From CAWIUB01 sp963839175 (GTDB taxonomy: Bacteria > Actinomycetota > Actinomycetes > Mycobacteriales > Jatrophihabitantaceae), in assembly GCA_963839175.1 (NCBI GenBank), contig CAWIUB010000037.1, forward strand, positions 1 through 64,000: a stretch of 64,000 nt of DNA, written 5' to 3'. The number at the start of each line of letters is the position of its first letter. Within the stretch, counting starts at the first letter, position 1. The notes beneath the pieces were generated by a model. That model had not been told where the DNA came from. It saw only the letters and a list, made by a program, of their open reading frames with translations, and ran no database searches. Position numbers and translations under genes: made by a program. Below, in pieces: positions 43,521 to 52,337 of the stretch.

Positions 43521-44688
43521 GGGGATCGTGTGGGTCGAGTCCGAGCAGCGGGAAGACGGCCGTGCGGGTGGCCCCGATAGCGCGGTCTAGCCAGGCCTCG
43601 CCGTGCGGCTCCCAAGGTCGGACGTGGATCGGCTCCGACCGCTCACCCATCCGCTCAGGCAGCTGCGCGGTGACGCCGCGCCCGCGCAGGTAGGCCGTCC
43701 ACCCGGGTGGGACGGGCAGGGCCGGGTCGACCGGACTGCCCGAGGCTTCGGCGAGCAGATGCGTCCAGGTGCGCGGCACGCAGCGCAGCACGCCGTACCC
43801 CCCACCGCCGAACGCCACCCACTTTCCGTGCGCCGCCGTGTGGGCCAGCGTATGCAGCTCGCTGATCGCGGTCGCCTGGCCGTCGACGGTCAGCTCGAGG
43901 TTGGCGAGTGGATCGTCGTGGTGCGTGTCGCAGCCGCATTGCGTCAACAGGATGTCGGGAGCGAATGCCCGCACCGCACCGGGCACGACTGCACGAAACG
44001 CGCGCAGCCAGCCTGAATCGTCGGTGCCGGGCGGCAGCGCGAGGTTGACCGAGGTGCCCTCCGCGTCGCCGCGGCCCAGTTCGGACGGGAACCCGGTGCC
44101 GGGGAAGAGAGTCCGCGGGTCTTGATGGAGGCTGACCGTCAGCACTCTCGGGTCGTCGTAGAAGGCGGCCTGCACCCCGTCGCCGTGGTGCACGTCGACG
44201 TCGACGTAGGCGACCCGGTGAGCGCCTGCGTCGAGCAGGGTGCGGATCGCCAGCACGATGTCGTTGAAAACGCAGAAGCCCGACGCGTAGTCCCGCATCG
44301 CGTGATGCAGGCCTCCGGCGATGTTCACCGCGTGCTCGGCCTGCCCGTCCCACACCTCGAGGGCGGCCAGCCGGGATCCACCCGCGATCAACGCCGACGC
44401 CTCGTACATTCCGGGGAACACCGGGTCGTCGCTCGTGCCCAGGCCGAAGCCCTCGAACGCCGGGTTGCTGCTCGCGGTGCGGACCGCGGCCAGGTAGTCC
44501 GCGTCGTGGACGGCCAGCAGCTGCCGCTCGTCGGCCGCCACCGGCGGGATAACGTCGACCCGCTCGAGGACCCCGAGCTCACGGGCCAGCCGGATCGTCA
44601 GATCCAGCCGGATCGGGTTCATCGGATGATCACCGAAGTCGTAGGTGAGGTACGCGTCATCCCACACGGCGCTCGCCCGGCAGCCCAT
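43513..44688 (-). CDS. acuC: AcuC-type protein deacetylase
   Basis: 391 residues. Class I histone-deacetylase fold: NIAGGLHHAMRDYASGFCVF, AYVDVDVHHGDGVQAAFYDD (zinc-binding Asp and His), TQCGCDTHHDDPLANLEL and WVAFGGGGYGVLRC. AcuC in Bacillus removes acetyl groups from acetyl-CoA synthetase. Here it is upstream of and overlaps the Pat-type gene. Start taken as ATG 44688, matching the family's N-terminus (VWDDAYLTYDFGDHPMNP). Confidence 0.92.
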   Translation of the reverse strand: MGCRASAVWDDAYLTYDFGDHPMNPIRLDLTIRLARELGVLERVDVIPPVAADERQLLAVHDADYLAAVRTASSNPAFEGFGLGTSDDPVFPGMYEASALIAGGSRLAALEVWDGQAEHAVNIAGGLHHAMRDYASGFCVFNDIVLAIRTLLDAGAHRVAYVDVDVHHGDGVQAAFYDDPRVLTVSLHQDPRTLFPGTGFPSELGRGDAEGTSVNLALPPGTDDSGWLRAFRAVVPGAVRAFAPDILLTQCGCDTHHDDPLANLELTVDGQATAISELHTLAHTAAHGKWVAFGGGGYGVLRCVPRTWTHLLAEASGSPVDPALPVPPGWTAYLRGRGVTAQLPERMGERSEPIHVRPWEPHGEAWLDRAIGATRTAVFPLLGLDPHDPRD

Positions 44689-44710
44689 AGCGCAACGGTA
44701 GCGTGACGCG

Positions 44711-45292
44711 GTGCTGTCTCCTTCCTACCCGATCGAGACCGAACGGCTCAGGTTGCGGCCCTGCGTCGCGGCCGACGCCGAGCCGATGTACGCCTACAAG
44801 TCGCGCGACGATGTCTGCCGCTACCTGCCGCACGAGCCGCTGACGCGCGAGGGGGTGGCACAGCGGATCGCCACCCTGTACAGCAACACCACCCTGGACG
44901 ACGAGGGACAGGCCCTCACGCTCGCGGTGGTCGAGCGCGCCTCGGATCGCCTGGTCGGTGACGTGATCTTGTTTTGGCGCAGCCGCGAGCATCAGGGCGG
45001 CGAGATCGGCTATGTCTTAGACCCGGCGTGGGCCGGCCGCGGCTACGCCACCGAGGCAGCGGCGCAGCTGCTGCGACTCGGGTTCGGTATTTCCAGCGGG
45101 TTGGGCCTGCATCGGATCATCGCACGCCTGGACGCGCGCAACACCCCGTCGGCTAGCGTCGCCGAACGGCTGGGGATGCGCCAGGAAGCGCACTTCGTGC
45201 AGAACGAGCGGTTCAAAGGGGAGTGGAGCGACGAGCTGGTATACGCGATCCTGGCCGACGAGTGGCATGCCCTCAGCATGCTAGAGTCATGA
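44711..45292 (+). CDS. RimJ/RimL-type GNAT acetyltransferase
   Basis: 193 residues. ETERLRLRPCVAADAEPMYA at the N-terminus, IGYVLDPAWAGRGYATEAAA as acetyl-CoA motif, and SASVAERLGMRQEAHFVQNE near the end are typical of Acetyltransf_3 proteins. Substrate not known. Start GTG 44711, divergent from acuC by 22 bases. One base separates its stop from the following antitoxin start. Confidence 0.88.
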   Translation: MLSPSYPIETERLRLRPCVAADAEPMYAYKSRDDVCRYLPHEPLTREGVAQRIATLYSNTTLDDEGQALTLAVVERASDRLVGDVILFWRSREHQGGEIGYVLDPAWAGRGYATEAAAQLLRLGFGISSGLGLHRIIARLDARNTPSASVAERLGMRQEAHFVQNERFKGEWSDELVYAILADEWHALSMLES

Positions 45293-45293
45293 C

Positions 45294-45521
45294 ATGAGCA
45301 ACCTGCAGGTCAAGAATCTCCCCGACTCCCTTCATCAGAAACTGCGCGACCGCGCGCGAGCCAAGCACACGACGGTGAGCGCGCTGGTCACGAAGTTCAT
45401 CGAGGACGGCCTGTCCCAGCTCACCACCGATGAATGGCTCGCCGAGGTCCGCAGACTCCCCCGGCATGATCCGATCGATATCGAGAAGCTCATGGACGAG
45501 GTGCGGGGCCGGCCCGAGTGA
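45294..45521 (+). CDS. VapB-type antitoxin
   Basis: 75 residues. Ribbon-helix-helix N-terminus LQVKNLPDSLHQKLRDRARA with HTTVSALVTKFIEDGL, then a short toxin-binding tail. Immediately behind the GNAT gene and GTGA-coupled to the PIN toxin. Confidence 0.88.
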   Translation: MSNLQVKNLPDSLHQKLRDRARAKHTTVSALVTKFIEDGLSQLTTDEWLAEVRRLPRHDPIDIEKLMDEVRGRPE

Positions 45522-45904
45522 TCATCGATGCCAGCGCCCTCGTCGAGGCACTGCTCGAAACGCCGCACGGCGAACGGGTAACCCGCGCCATGCGCGACGC
45601 TACTTGGATAGCTCCTGATCTTGCCCACGCGGAGACGGTGTCGGCGCTTGCGCGACTTGTCAGGGCTTCGCGGGTCAGGGCGTCGGTTGCCAGTAAGGCG
45701 ATCCAGCAATTGGCCCGAATCCCGCTGATCACCGTCCCGCTTCGCCCCCTTGCACCCAAGGTATGGGAGCTGCGCAACCGAGTGTGGATCTACGACGCGT
45801 TCTACGTCGCGTGCGCGTCGCTGCTCGACGAGACCCTGCTGACCACCGATGGCCGACTGGCGCGGGCTGCGTTGCCCGGCGTCTCGGTCCTGCTAGTCAG
45901 CTGA
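45518..45904 (+). CDS. VapC-type PIN toxin
   Basis: 128 residues. First Asp in IIDASALVEALLET (residue 4), Glu in LAHAETVSALARLVRA, third acidic in VWIYDAFYVACASLLDETLL and TTDGRLARA. RNase toxin of the PIN class. GTG 45518 overlaps the antitoxin stop; its own stop overlaps the convergent metB end by 8 bases. Confidence 0.88.
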   Translation: MIIDASALVEALLETPHGERVTRAMRDATWIAPDLAHAETVSALARLVRASRVRASVASKAIQQLARIPLITVPLRPLAPKVWELRNRVWIYDAFYVACASLLDETLLTTDGRLARAALPGVSVLLVS

Positions 45905-47033
45905 GGGCGGCAGCGAGATCGGCGATCAGGTCGTCGACGTCCTCGATACCGACCGAGAGCCGGACGAGGTCGTCTGGCACCTCCAGCGGTGAGCCAGCCG
46001 CCGATGCGTGCGTCATCCGGCCCGGGTGCTCGATCAGCGACTCGACGCCGCCGAGTGACTCGCCGAGTGTGAACACGGACGCAAGTTCGCACACCTTGAG
46101 CGCGGCCTCCTCGCCACCGCGCAGCGTGAACGACACCATGCCGCCGAAGCCGCGCATCTGACGGGCCGCGAGCGCATGACCGGGGTGGTCGGCCAGTCCC
46201 GGATACAGCACACGGGCGACAGCCTGGTGGCCCAGCAGGAACTCCGCGATACGTGCGGCATTCGCGCAGTGCCGATCCATCCGCACGCCAAGCGTCTTGA
46301 TGCCGCGCAGCACCAGCCAGGCGTCGAACGGTCCTGCCACCGCTCCCATTGCCATCTGGTGGAACGCGAGCTGGTCGCCGAGGTCGGCGTCCGCGGTAAC
46401 GAGCGCTCCGCCGATCACGTCCGAGTGCCCGCCCAGGTACTTGGTCGTCGAGTGCACGACAACGTCCGCGCCCAGCGCGATCGGCTGCTGTAGATAGGGC
46501 GAGGCGAAGGTGTTGTCGACGACCAGCCGGGCTCCGGCTTCGTCCGCCACGGACGCCAGCGCCGCGATGTCCGCGACGCCGAGCAGCGGATTGGTGGGCG
46601 TCTCGGCCCAGAGCACCCGGGTCGTCGGGCGCACCGCGGCGCGTACCGCGTCGACGTCGACCAGCGGCACGGTCGTGTACTCGACCCCCCACCGGGCGAG
46701 CACCCGCGCCACCAGCCGGAACGTCCCGCCGTAGGCGTCGTCGGGCAGCAGCACGTGATCACCAGGTCGGCAGATGGCGCGCAGCAGGGTGTCCTCGGCC
46801 GCCATCCCGCTGGCGAACGCGAGGCCCCGGCGACCGCCCTCCAGGGCAGCCAGCGCTTCCTCCAGCGCGGTCCGGGTGGGGTTTGCGCCACGGCTGTACT
46901 CATAGCCGCCGCGCAGTCCGCCGACGCCGTCCTGCTTGTACGTCGAGGTCGCGTAGATCGGCACGGTGACCGCGCCGGTCAGCGCGTCCGGCTCCTGCCC
47001 GGCGTGGATCGCCCGTGTGTTGAACCCGCTCAT
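45897..47033 (-). CDS. metB: Cystathionine gamma-synthase / PLP-dependent transsulfuration enzyme
   Basis: 378 residues. Cys/Met metabolism PLP family: TRAIHAGQEPDALTGAVTVP, YEYSRGANPTRTALEEALAA, VVVHSTTKYLGGHSDVIGG with the PLP lysine, and MVSFTLRGGEEAALK. Located with cbs as in M. tuberculosis (Rv1077-Rv1079), where the pair interconverts homocysteine, cystathionine and cysteine. Gamma-synthase versus gamma-lyase activity cannot be decided from sequence alone. Start ATG 47033. Confidence 0.9.
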   Translation of the reverse strand: MSGFNTRAIHAGQEPDALTGAVTVPIYATSTYKQDGVGGLRGGYEYSRGANPTRTALEEALAALEGGRRGLAFASGMAAEDTLLRAICRPGDHVLLPDDAYGGTFRLVARVLARWGVEYTTVPLVDVDAVRAAVRPTTRVLWAETPTNPLLGVADIAALASVADEAGARLVVDNTFASPYLQQPIALGADVVVHSTTKYLGGHSDVIGGALVTADADLGDQLAFHQMAMGAVAGPFDAWLVLRGIKTLGVRMDRHCANAARIAEFLLGHQAVARVLYPGLADHPGHALAARQMRGFGGMVSFTLRGGEEAALKVCELASVFTLGESLGGVESLIEHPGRMTHASAAGSPLEVPDDLVRLSVGIEDVDDLIADLAAALS

Positions 47034-47091
47034 CGGCCCAACCTATCCGTCCCCGCTTGGCAGTGGGTCATGATTTACGGCCAGCGCGCCG

Positions 47092-48465
47092 CTATGACCT
47101 CGGCGCCCCGGCGAGATGCCCGAGCAGGTCCTGCCGGGTCAGCACGCCGGCCGGCTTGCCGTCGACATGAACGAGCAGGGCGTCCGCGCCGCCGAGCGCC
47201 TTGATCGCGGCCGACACCGGCTCGCCCGAGCCGATGATCGGCAGCGGCGCCGACATGTGCCGTTCGACCGGGTCGGCCAGCGCGGCCGTCCCGCCGAACA
47301 GGGCGTCCAGCAGTTCGCGTTCGCCGACCGCGCCGACCACCTCGCCTGCGGTGACGGGAGGCTCTGCGCTGACGACCGGCAGTTGCGACACCCCGTACTC
47401 GCGCAGAATGTCGATGGCCTCCCGGACGGTTTCGTTCGGGTGGGCGTGGACGAGCGGGGGGGTCGCCCCGGACTTCGCCTGCAAGACGTCAAGCACGGTC
47501 GTGCCCGCGGATACGTCCAGGAATCCGTAGTCGGCCATCCACTCGTCGGAGAAGACCTTGGACAAGTAGCCGCGGCCGCCGTCTGGCAGCAGGACGACGA
47601 CCAGGTCGCCCGGTCCCAGCCGCTGTGCCACCTGAAGCGCCGCCATGGCGGCCATGCCGCAGGACCCGCCAACCAGCAGGCCCTCTTCGCGGGCCAGCCG
47701 CCGGGTCATGTCGAACGAGTCGGCGTCCGACACGGCGATGATCTCGTCGCAGATCGTCCGGTCGTAGGTCGACGGCCAGAAGTCCTCACCGACGCCTTCG
47801 ACCAGGTACGGCCGCCCGGTGCCGCCTGAGTAGACCGAGCCCTCGGGGTCGGCCCCGATGACCTGGACCGCGCCGCCCGATTTCTCTTTCAGATACCGCC
47901 CGGTCCCGGTGATCGTCCCGCCGGTACCGATGCCCGCCACGAAATGGGTGATCCGGCCCTCCGTCTGCTCCCAGATCTCCGGGCCGGTCGTCTCGTAGTG
48001 CGAGAGCGGGTTGTTCGGGTTCGAATACTGATCCGGCTTCCAGCCACCCGGAGTCTCGCGGGCCAGCCGGTCGGACACCGCGTAATACGACCGCGGATCC
48101 TCGGGCGGCACCGCGGTCGGGCAGACCACCACCTGCGCGCCGTACGCCCGCAGGGTGTTGATCTTGTCGCCGCTCACCTTGTCCGGGCAGACGAAGATGC
48201 ACTCGTAACCGCGTTGCTGGGCCACGATCGCCAAGCCGATGCCGGTGTTGCCGGACGTCGGCTCGACGATGGTGCCACCGGGCTTCAGCTCCCCGGACGC
48301 CTCGGCGGCGTCGATCATGCGCACCGCGATGCGGTCCTTGACGGAACCCCCGGGGTTGAAGTATTCGACCTTGGCCAGCACCGTAGGCGCCAGCGATTCG
48401 GTCACTCGGTTCAGCTTGACCAGCGGGGTATTGCCGATGAGGTCGATGAGCGATTCGTAGTACAT
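47092..48465 (-). CDS. cbs: Cystathionine beta-synthase
   Basis: 457 residues. PLP lysine K43 in YFNPGGSVKDRIAVRM, substrate loop EPTSGNTGIGLAIVAQQRG, phosphate loop GIGTGGTITGTGR, then two CBS domains at about 330-455 (SGATPPLVHAHPNETVREAI and PLPIIGSGEPVSAAIKAL). Condenses serine or its activated form with homocysteine. Start ATG 48465. 58 bases upstream of metB, same strand, likely one transcript. Confidence 0.95.
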   Translation of the reverse strand: MYYESLIDLIGNTPLVKLNRVTESLAPTVLAKVEYFNPGGSVKDRIAVRMIDAAEASGELKPGGTIVEPTSGNTGIGLAIVAQQRGYECIFVCPDKVSGDKINTLRAYGAQVVVCPTAVPPEDPRSYYAVSDRLARETPGGWKPDQYSNPNNPLSHYETTGPEIWEQTEGRITHFVAGIGTGGTITGTGRYLKEKSGGAVQVIGADPEGSVYSGGTGRPYLVEGVGEDFWPSTYDRTICDEIIAVSDADSFDMTRRLAREEGLLVGGSCGMAAMAALQVAQRLGPGDLVVVLLPDGGRGYLSKVFSDEWMADYGFLDVSAGTTVLDVLQAKSGATPPLVHAHPNETVREAIDILREYGVSQLPVVSAEPPVTAGEVVGAVGERELLDALFGGTAALADPVERHMSAPLPIIGSGEPVSAAIKALGGADALLVHVDGKPAGVLTRQDLLGHLAGAPRS

Positions 48466-48507
48466 GACCGAGAGGCTAACCTCGAATTCCAGGCGCGAAA
48501 GGGGACG

Positions 48508-48583
48508 TGAGTGAGCGGAGCATCGCAGCGAGCACAGCGAGCGAGGAGGGTAGCGAACGAGCGATGAGCGGTTGCGCGAAGAG
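48508..48583. repeat. Dispersed intergenic repeat, copy 3
   Basis: TGAGTGAGCGGAGCATCGCA at 48508-48527 and CGATGAGCGGTTGCGCGAAG at 48562-48581 match the copy at 9949-10034, with one mismatch in the 22-base core. It fills the gap between cbs and the SGNH gene. Confidence 0.65.
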
Positions 48584-48595
48584 CGGGGTTAGTCG

Positions 48596-49660
48596 GTGAG
48601 CAGGGCGAGCAGGGCGCGGCAGATCGCCACCGCCGCGGCCTACGGAGGCGGCGGCATCGGCGCGCTCGGCATGGTCGGGGGCGCTGCGCTATGGGGGGTC
48701 ATCGTGGGCGAGAGCAAACTGGCTCGTCGGCGCATCCCGCAGCCCACCACCGATCCGCCCGCCTCGCATGGCACCACCTGGGCGGCCTCGGGCGTCAGCG
48801 ACGTCCGGCCGCCGCTGCGAATGGCCGTCGTCGGCGACTCCACTGCAGCCGGCTACGGGGTGCACCGCGACCGCGATACCCCGGGCGTGCGGCTGGCCGT
48901 GAGTATTTCGGCCGCCGCCCGCCGACCGGTTCACCTGACGAACGTGGCTGCCGTGGGCGCCGAGTCGAGCGCGTTGCCCGGCCAGCTGGCGTCGTTGCCC
49001 GACCACCTCGACCTGGCCGTCGTGATCGTCGGGGCCAACGACGTGACCCATCGGGTCAAGCTGGACCAGTCGGTGCGCTATCTGTCCGACGCGGTGCGGA
49101 CGCTGCGGGCCGGCGGCACTGAGGTCGTCGTGGCCACCTGCCCAGATCTCGGGACGGTCCGGCCGATCGCCCAGCCGCTGCGCTACCTGGCCCGGCGCAT
49201 GTCGCGCAGCCTCGCGGCCGCCCAGACGATCGCGGTGATCGAGGCCGGTGGGCGCACGGTCTCGCTGGCCGACCTGCTCGGCCCGCTGTTCGCCGAGCGG
49301 CGCGAGTTCTTCAGCGACGACCAGTTCCATCCGTCCGAGCAGGGCTATGCGGCCGCCGCCGACGCGATCTTGCCGTCCTGCCTGGACGCCCTCGGGCTGC
49401 GTACCAAGGAGCGCTCCGCCAGCGGCTTCACAACCCGGCGTCCGCGACCGGTCGCCCGCGCCGCGGCCCAAGCAGCGTCCCGTCCGGGCACCGAGGTCGC
49501 GGCCACCGAGGTGCACGGCGAGGCCAGCGGACGCCGCGGCCGCTGGGCAAAGCTGCGGCGCCGCCGCCCTCCGGGGCCGGTGGCCGGATCGCCGGAGCAG
49601 GCCCGTCCGGTGACCGTCGACACCGACAGCGGGCCCGAGTCCGTGGCACGATTCAGGTAA
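48596..49660 (+). CDS. SGNH/GDSL-type esterase, exported or membrane-anchored
   Basis: 354 residues. N-terminal hydrophobic segment (AYGGGGIGALGMVGGAALWG) as anchor, then an SGNH hydrolase: VVGDSTAAGYGVH (Ser), VIVGANDVTHR (block III Asn) and SDDQFHPSEQGYAAAADAIL (catalytic Asp and His). The C-terminal 80 residues are Arg/Pro-rich and disordered. Orthologous position to Rv1075c. Start GTG 48596 as read by the frame. Substrate unknown. Confidence 0.88.
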   Translation: MSRASRARQIATAAAYGGGGIGALGMVGGAALWGVIVGESKLARRRIPQPTTDPPASHGTTWAASGVSDVRPPLRMAVVGDSTAAGYGVHRDRDTPGVRLAVSISAAARRPVHLTNVAAVGAESSALPGQLASLPDHLDLAVVIVGANDVTHRVKLDQSVRYLSDAVRTLRAGGTEVVVATCPDLGTVRPIAQPLRYLARRMSRSLAAAQTIAVIEAGGRTVSLADLLGPLFAERREFFSDDQFHPSEQGYAAAADAILPSCLDALGLRTKERSASGFTTRRPRPVARAAAQAASRPGTEVAATEVHGEASGRRGRWAKLRRRRPPGPVAGSPEQARPVTVDTDSGPESVARFR

Positions 49661-49686
49661 ACGCCGCTTCCGGAAAGGCCTCTCTC

Positions 49687-50907
49687 ATGACCGAAGCCGT
49701 GATTGTTTCCACCGCCCGCTCTCCCATCGGCCGGGCGGGCAAGGGCTCGTTGGCGACCGTGCGTCCCGACGATCTGGCCGCGCACGTGGTTCGGGCGGCT
49801 CTGGACAAGGTTCCCGAGCTCGACCCGCATGACATCAACGACCTGCTGCTGGGCTGCGGGCTGCCGGGTGGTGAATCAGGATTCAACATGGGCCGTGTCG
49901 TCGCGGTCGAGCTCGGCTACGACTTCCTGCCCGGTGCCACGATCACCCGCTATTGCTCCTCGTCGCTGCAAACCACGCGGATGGCGTTCCACGCGATCAA
50001 GGCGGGAGAGGGTGACGTGTTCATATCGGCCGGCGTGGAAACGGTATCCCGGTTCGCCAAGGGCAGTTCGGACTCGTGGCCGGACACCCACAGCCCGTTG
50101 TTCGCCGACGCCGAAGCCCGCACCGCGGCCACAGCTGCGGCCGGTGGTGACACCTGGGCCGACCCACGCGCGGACGGCCAGCTGCCCGACATCTACATGG
50201 CGATGGGGCAGACCGCGGAGAACCTGGCGCGGGTCAAGGGCGTCAGCCGGGAGGACATGGACCACTTCGGGGTCCGCTCGCAGAACCTGGCCGAGAAGTC
50301 CATCGCCAACGGCTTCTGGGCCCGCGAGATCACCCCGGTCACCCTGCCGGACGGGTCGGTCGTCGCTGCCGACGACGGGCCGCGGGCGGGTGTCACGTAC
50401 GAGGCGGTGGCCGCGCTCAAACCGGTGTTCCGCCCGGACGGCCGGGTCACCGCCGGCAACTGCTGTCCGCTCAACGACGGCGCTGCCGCGCTGGTGATCA
50501 TGTCCGACGCCAAGGCCGCCACGCTCGGCATCACGCCCCTGGCGCGCATCGTGTCGACCGGCCTCTGCGCGCTGTCGCCCGAAATCATGGGGCTCGGCCC
50601 GGTGGAGGCGTCCACCAAGGCGCTCGCCCTGGCTGGCATGACGATCGGCGACATCGATCTGGTCGAGATCAACGAGGCGTTCGCGGCTCAGGTGATCCCG
50701 TCCTACCAGGACCTGGGCATCGACCTGGACAGGCTGAACGTCAACGGCGGGGCAATCGCATTGGGTCACCCGTTCGGGATGACCGGCGCGCGCATCACCA
50801 CAACGTTGATCAACTCGTTGCAGACCCATGACAAGCAGTTCGGGCTGGAGACCATGTGCGTCGGTGGCGGCCAGGGCATGGCAATGATCATCGAACGGCT
50901 CTCGTAG
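49687..50907 (+). CDS. Acetyl-CoA C-acetyltransferase (thiolase)
   Basis: 406 residues. Catalytic Cys in TITRYCSSSLQTTRMAFH, NEAFAAQVIPSY, His in GAIALGHPFGMTGAR and the second Cys in ETMCVGGGQGMAMI. Condenses or cleaves acetyl-CoA units; fadA-type enzyme encoded next to the SGNH gene as in mycobacteria. Start ATG 49687 at 27 bases from the preceding stop. Confidence 0.94.
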   Translation: MTEAVIVSTARSPIGRAGKGSLATVRPDDLAAHVVRAALDKVPELDPHDINDLLLGCGLPGGESGFNMGRVVAVELGYDFLPGATITRYCSSSLQTTRMAFHAIKAGEGDVFISAGVETVSRFAKGSSDSWPDTHSPLFADAEARTAATAAAGGDTWADPRADGQLPDIYMAMGQTAENLARVKGVSREDMDHFGVRSQNLAEKSIANGFWAREITPVTLPDGSVVAADDGPRAGVTYEAVAALKPVFRPDGRVTAGNCCPLNDGAAALVIMSDAKAATLGITPLARIVSTGLCALSPEIMGLGPVEASTKALALAGMTIGDIDLVEINEAFAAQVIPSYQDLGIDLDRLNVNGGAIALGHPFGMTGARITTTLINSLQTHDKQFGLETMCVGGGQGMAMIIERLS

Positions 50908-50974
50908 CTGCCCATCGGTCGCGATCAGCCCATCAGCCATCGGTCGCCCGTCCTTGGGCGACCCCTCCCTCGGG

Positions 50975-51028
50975 CGATCTTGAGGCTCACGTCGAGCGAT
51001 AGGTCAAGGTAGACCTCAAGATCAACGA
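50975..51028. repeat. Palindromic repeat, left copy
   Basis: GATCTTGAGG (50976-50985) and CCTCAAGATC (51014-51023) enclose a conserved loop with GATAGGTCAAG. The whole unit recurs in direct orientation at 52131-52190. The rest of the 284-base gap holds a G/C-rich tandem repeat and no gene. Confidence 0.85.
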
Positions 51029-51033
51029 TCCGG

Positions 51034-51085
51034 GGCGCCGTGACGGCACGGTCGAGGGCGCCGTGACGGCAGGTCGAGGGCGCCG
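51034..51085 (+). repeat. Short GC-rich tandem repeat
   Basis: GGCGCCGTGACGGCA followed by CGGTCGAG or GGTCGAG repeats about 2.5 times with a period of 22-23 bases. Confidence 0.75.
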
Positions 51086-51191
51086 GGACGACCCGAGTCG
51101 GCCCTCGCCACCGCTATCCACAGGCATTTCGCCCGTCCACAGATCCTGCGGCCGCCTGTTGCCGCGCCCCTGACGCGCCGACGATCCATTT

Positions 51192-52120
51192 GTGCTCACC
51201 GCTTCGGCCTCCCGGGCACGCCGGCCCGATCTCTGTGAACTCGGCGGCGTGGCGGATCGTCGGCAGCTCAACGAACTGAGCATCGGCCCCAGCGAGCTCG
51301 CGGCGCAGGTCGCAGCTGGCCGGTGGCGGCTGTGTGGTTGCGCGATCGTCCTGCACAACACCCGGCTGACCCGTGAACAACGCTGGGCGGCCGCGCTCGT
51401 CAATTGCGGACCTCAATCCGTGCTGACGTCGTTCACGGCCGCACAGGCCCATGGGCTGCGTGGCTGGGAGCGGGACGAGGTGCACGTGCTGGCGCCTGTC
51501 GGCGGGCACCAAGCAGACCTCAGTCGACGAGTTCGCGATCCGGCTGCACCTGACCGGCGATTGGTCCCGCGTGCGCCAGATTCGGCCGCGACGTCTGCAC
51601 GATCTCGCCCAGGCGACCGTGCTGGCGGGGAGCACCTTCGCCGAGCCACGCTCGGCGAGTGGCTTGCTGGCGGCCACCGTCCAGCAGCGCCTGCTGCGCG
51701 CCGACAGCCTGGCGCGGGCCCTGGCCGAGGCCACCCCGGCTACGGCATCGTGCGGCGATGGTGCATGCCGTCGCGGACATCGAGCAGGGCGCGCAGGCGT
51801 TGAGCGAGATCGATTTCGTCCGACTGTGCAGGCGCAACGGGCTGCCCACGCCGATGCATCAGGCGGTGCGGCGCGAGCCGTCTGGGCGGCGGCGCTATCT
51901 CGACGCCAGCTGGGCATTGCCGGACGGCCGGATCGTCGCAGTGGAGGTCGACGGCGCGCTGCACCTCAATGTGCGGACGTGGCGCAATGATCAGCTTCGG
52001 CAGAACGAACTTGTGCTCGACGGAATGCTATTGCTCCGCTATCCGAGCGATGTCGTGCGCTACGAGGAGCAGCTGGTGGTCGCCCAGCTTCGCCGTGCGA
52101 TGAGCTCCACCGTGCGCTGA
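51192..52120 (+). pseudogene. DUF559-type (Vsr-like) protein gene with two frameshifts
   Basis: Three frames in series make one recognisable protein of about 300 residues: first LCELGGVADRRQLNELSIG and SVLTSFTAAQAHGLRGWERD up to about 51500; then DEFAIRLHLTGDWSRVRQIR and GLLAATVQQRLLRADSLARA up to about 51740; then DIEQGAQALSEIDFVRLCRR, YLDASWALPDGRIVAVEVDG and LLLRYPSDVVRYEEQL, the nuclease-like end. Proteins of this type have an AbiEi-like N-terminal winged helix and a DUF559 endonuclease-fold C-terminus. Flanked by palindromic repeats. Two independent frameshifts argue for decay. Confidence 0.75.
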
Positions 52121-52130
52121 GCGCTGCCCG

Positions 52131-52190
52131 CGATCTTGAGGCGCACGCCGAGGGGATAGGTCAAGCTGCGCCTCAAGATCAACGAAAACG
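52131..52190. repeat. Palindromic repeat, right copy
   Basis: GATCTTGAGGCGCA (52132-52145) and TGCGCCTCAAGATC (52167-52180) are perfect 14-bp arms. Loop contains GATAGGTCAAG as in the left copy. The stretch 52121-52337 has no gene apart from this. Confidence 0.85.
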
Positions 52191-52337
52191 GGGCCGCGTA
52201 ACCGCGCCTGGGCGCCGTCGTTGAGCAGGCTGGACGGCCAGCTCCCTTGCGGAGGGGGAAGGGAGTCGGGCCGGCCGGCAGGACTACGACGGCGGACCCA
52301 GCTGCATCGGGCCCGCCGTCGTCGGTGTCTGACAAGG

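Noticed and set aside
47034..47091. Methionine or SAM riboswitch before metB
   Set aside because: Only 57 bases separate cbs and metB and no riboswitch-like fold is visible.
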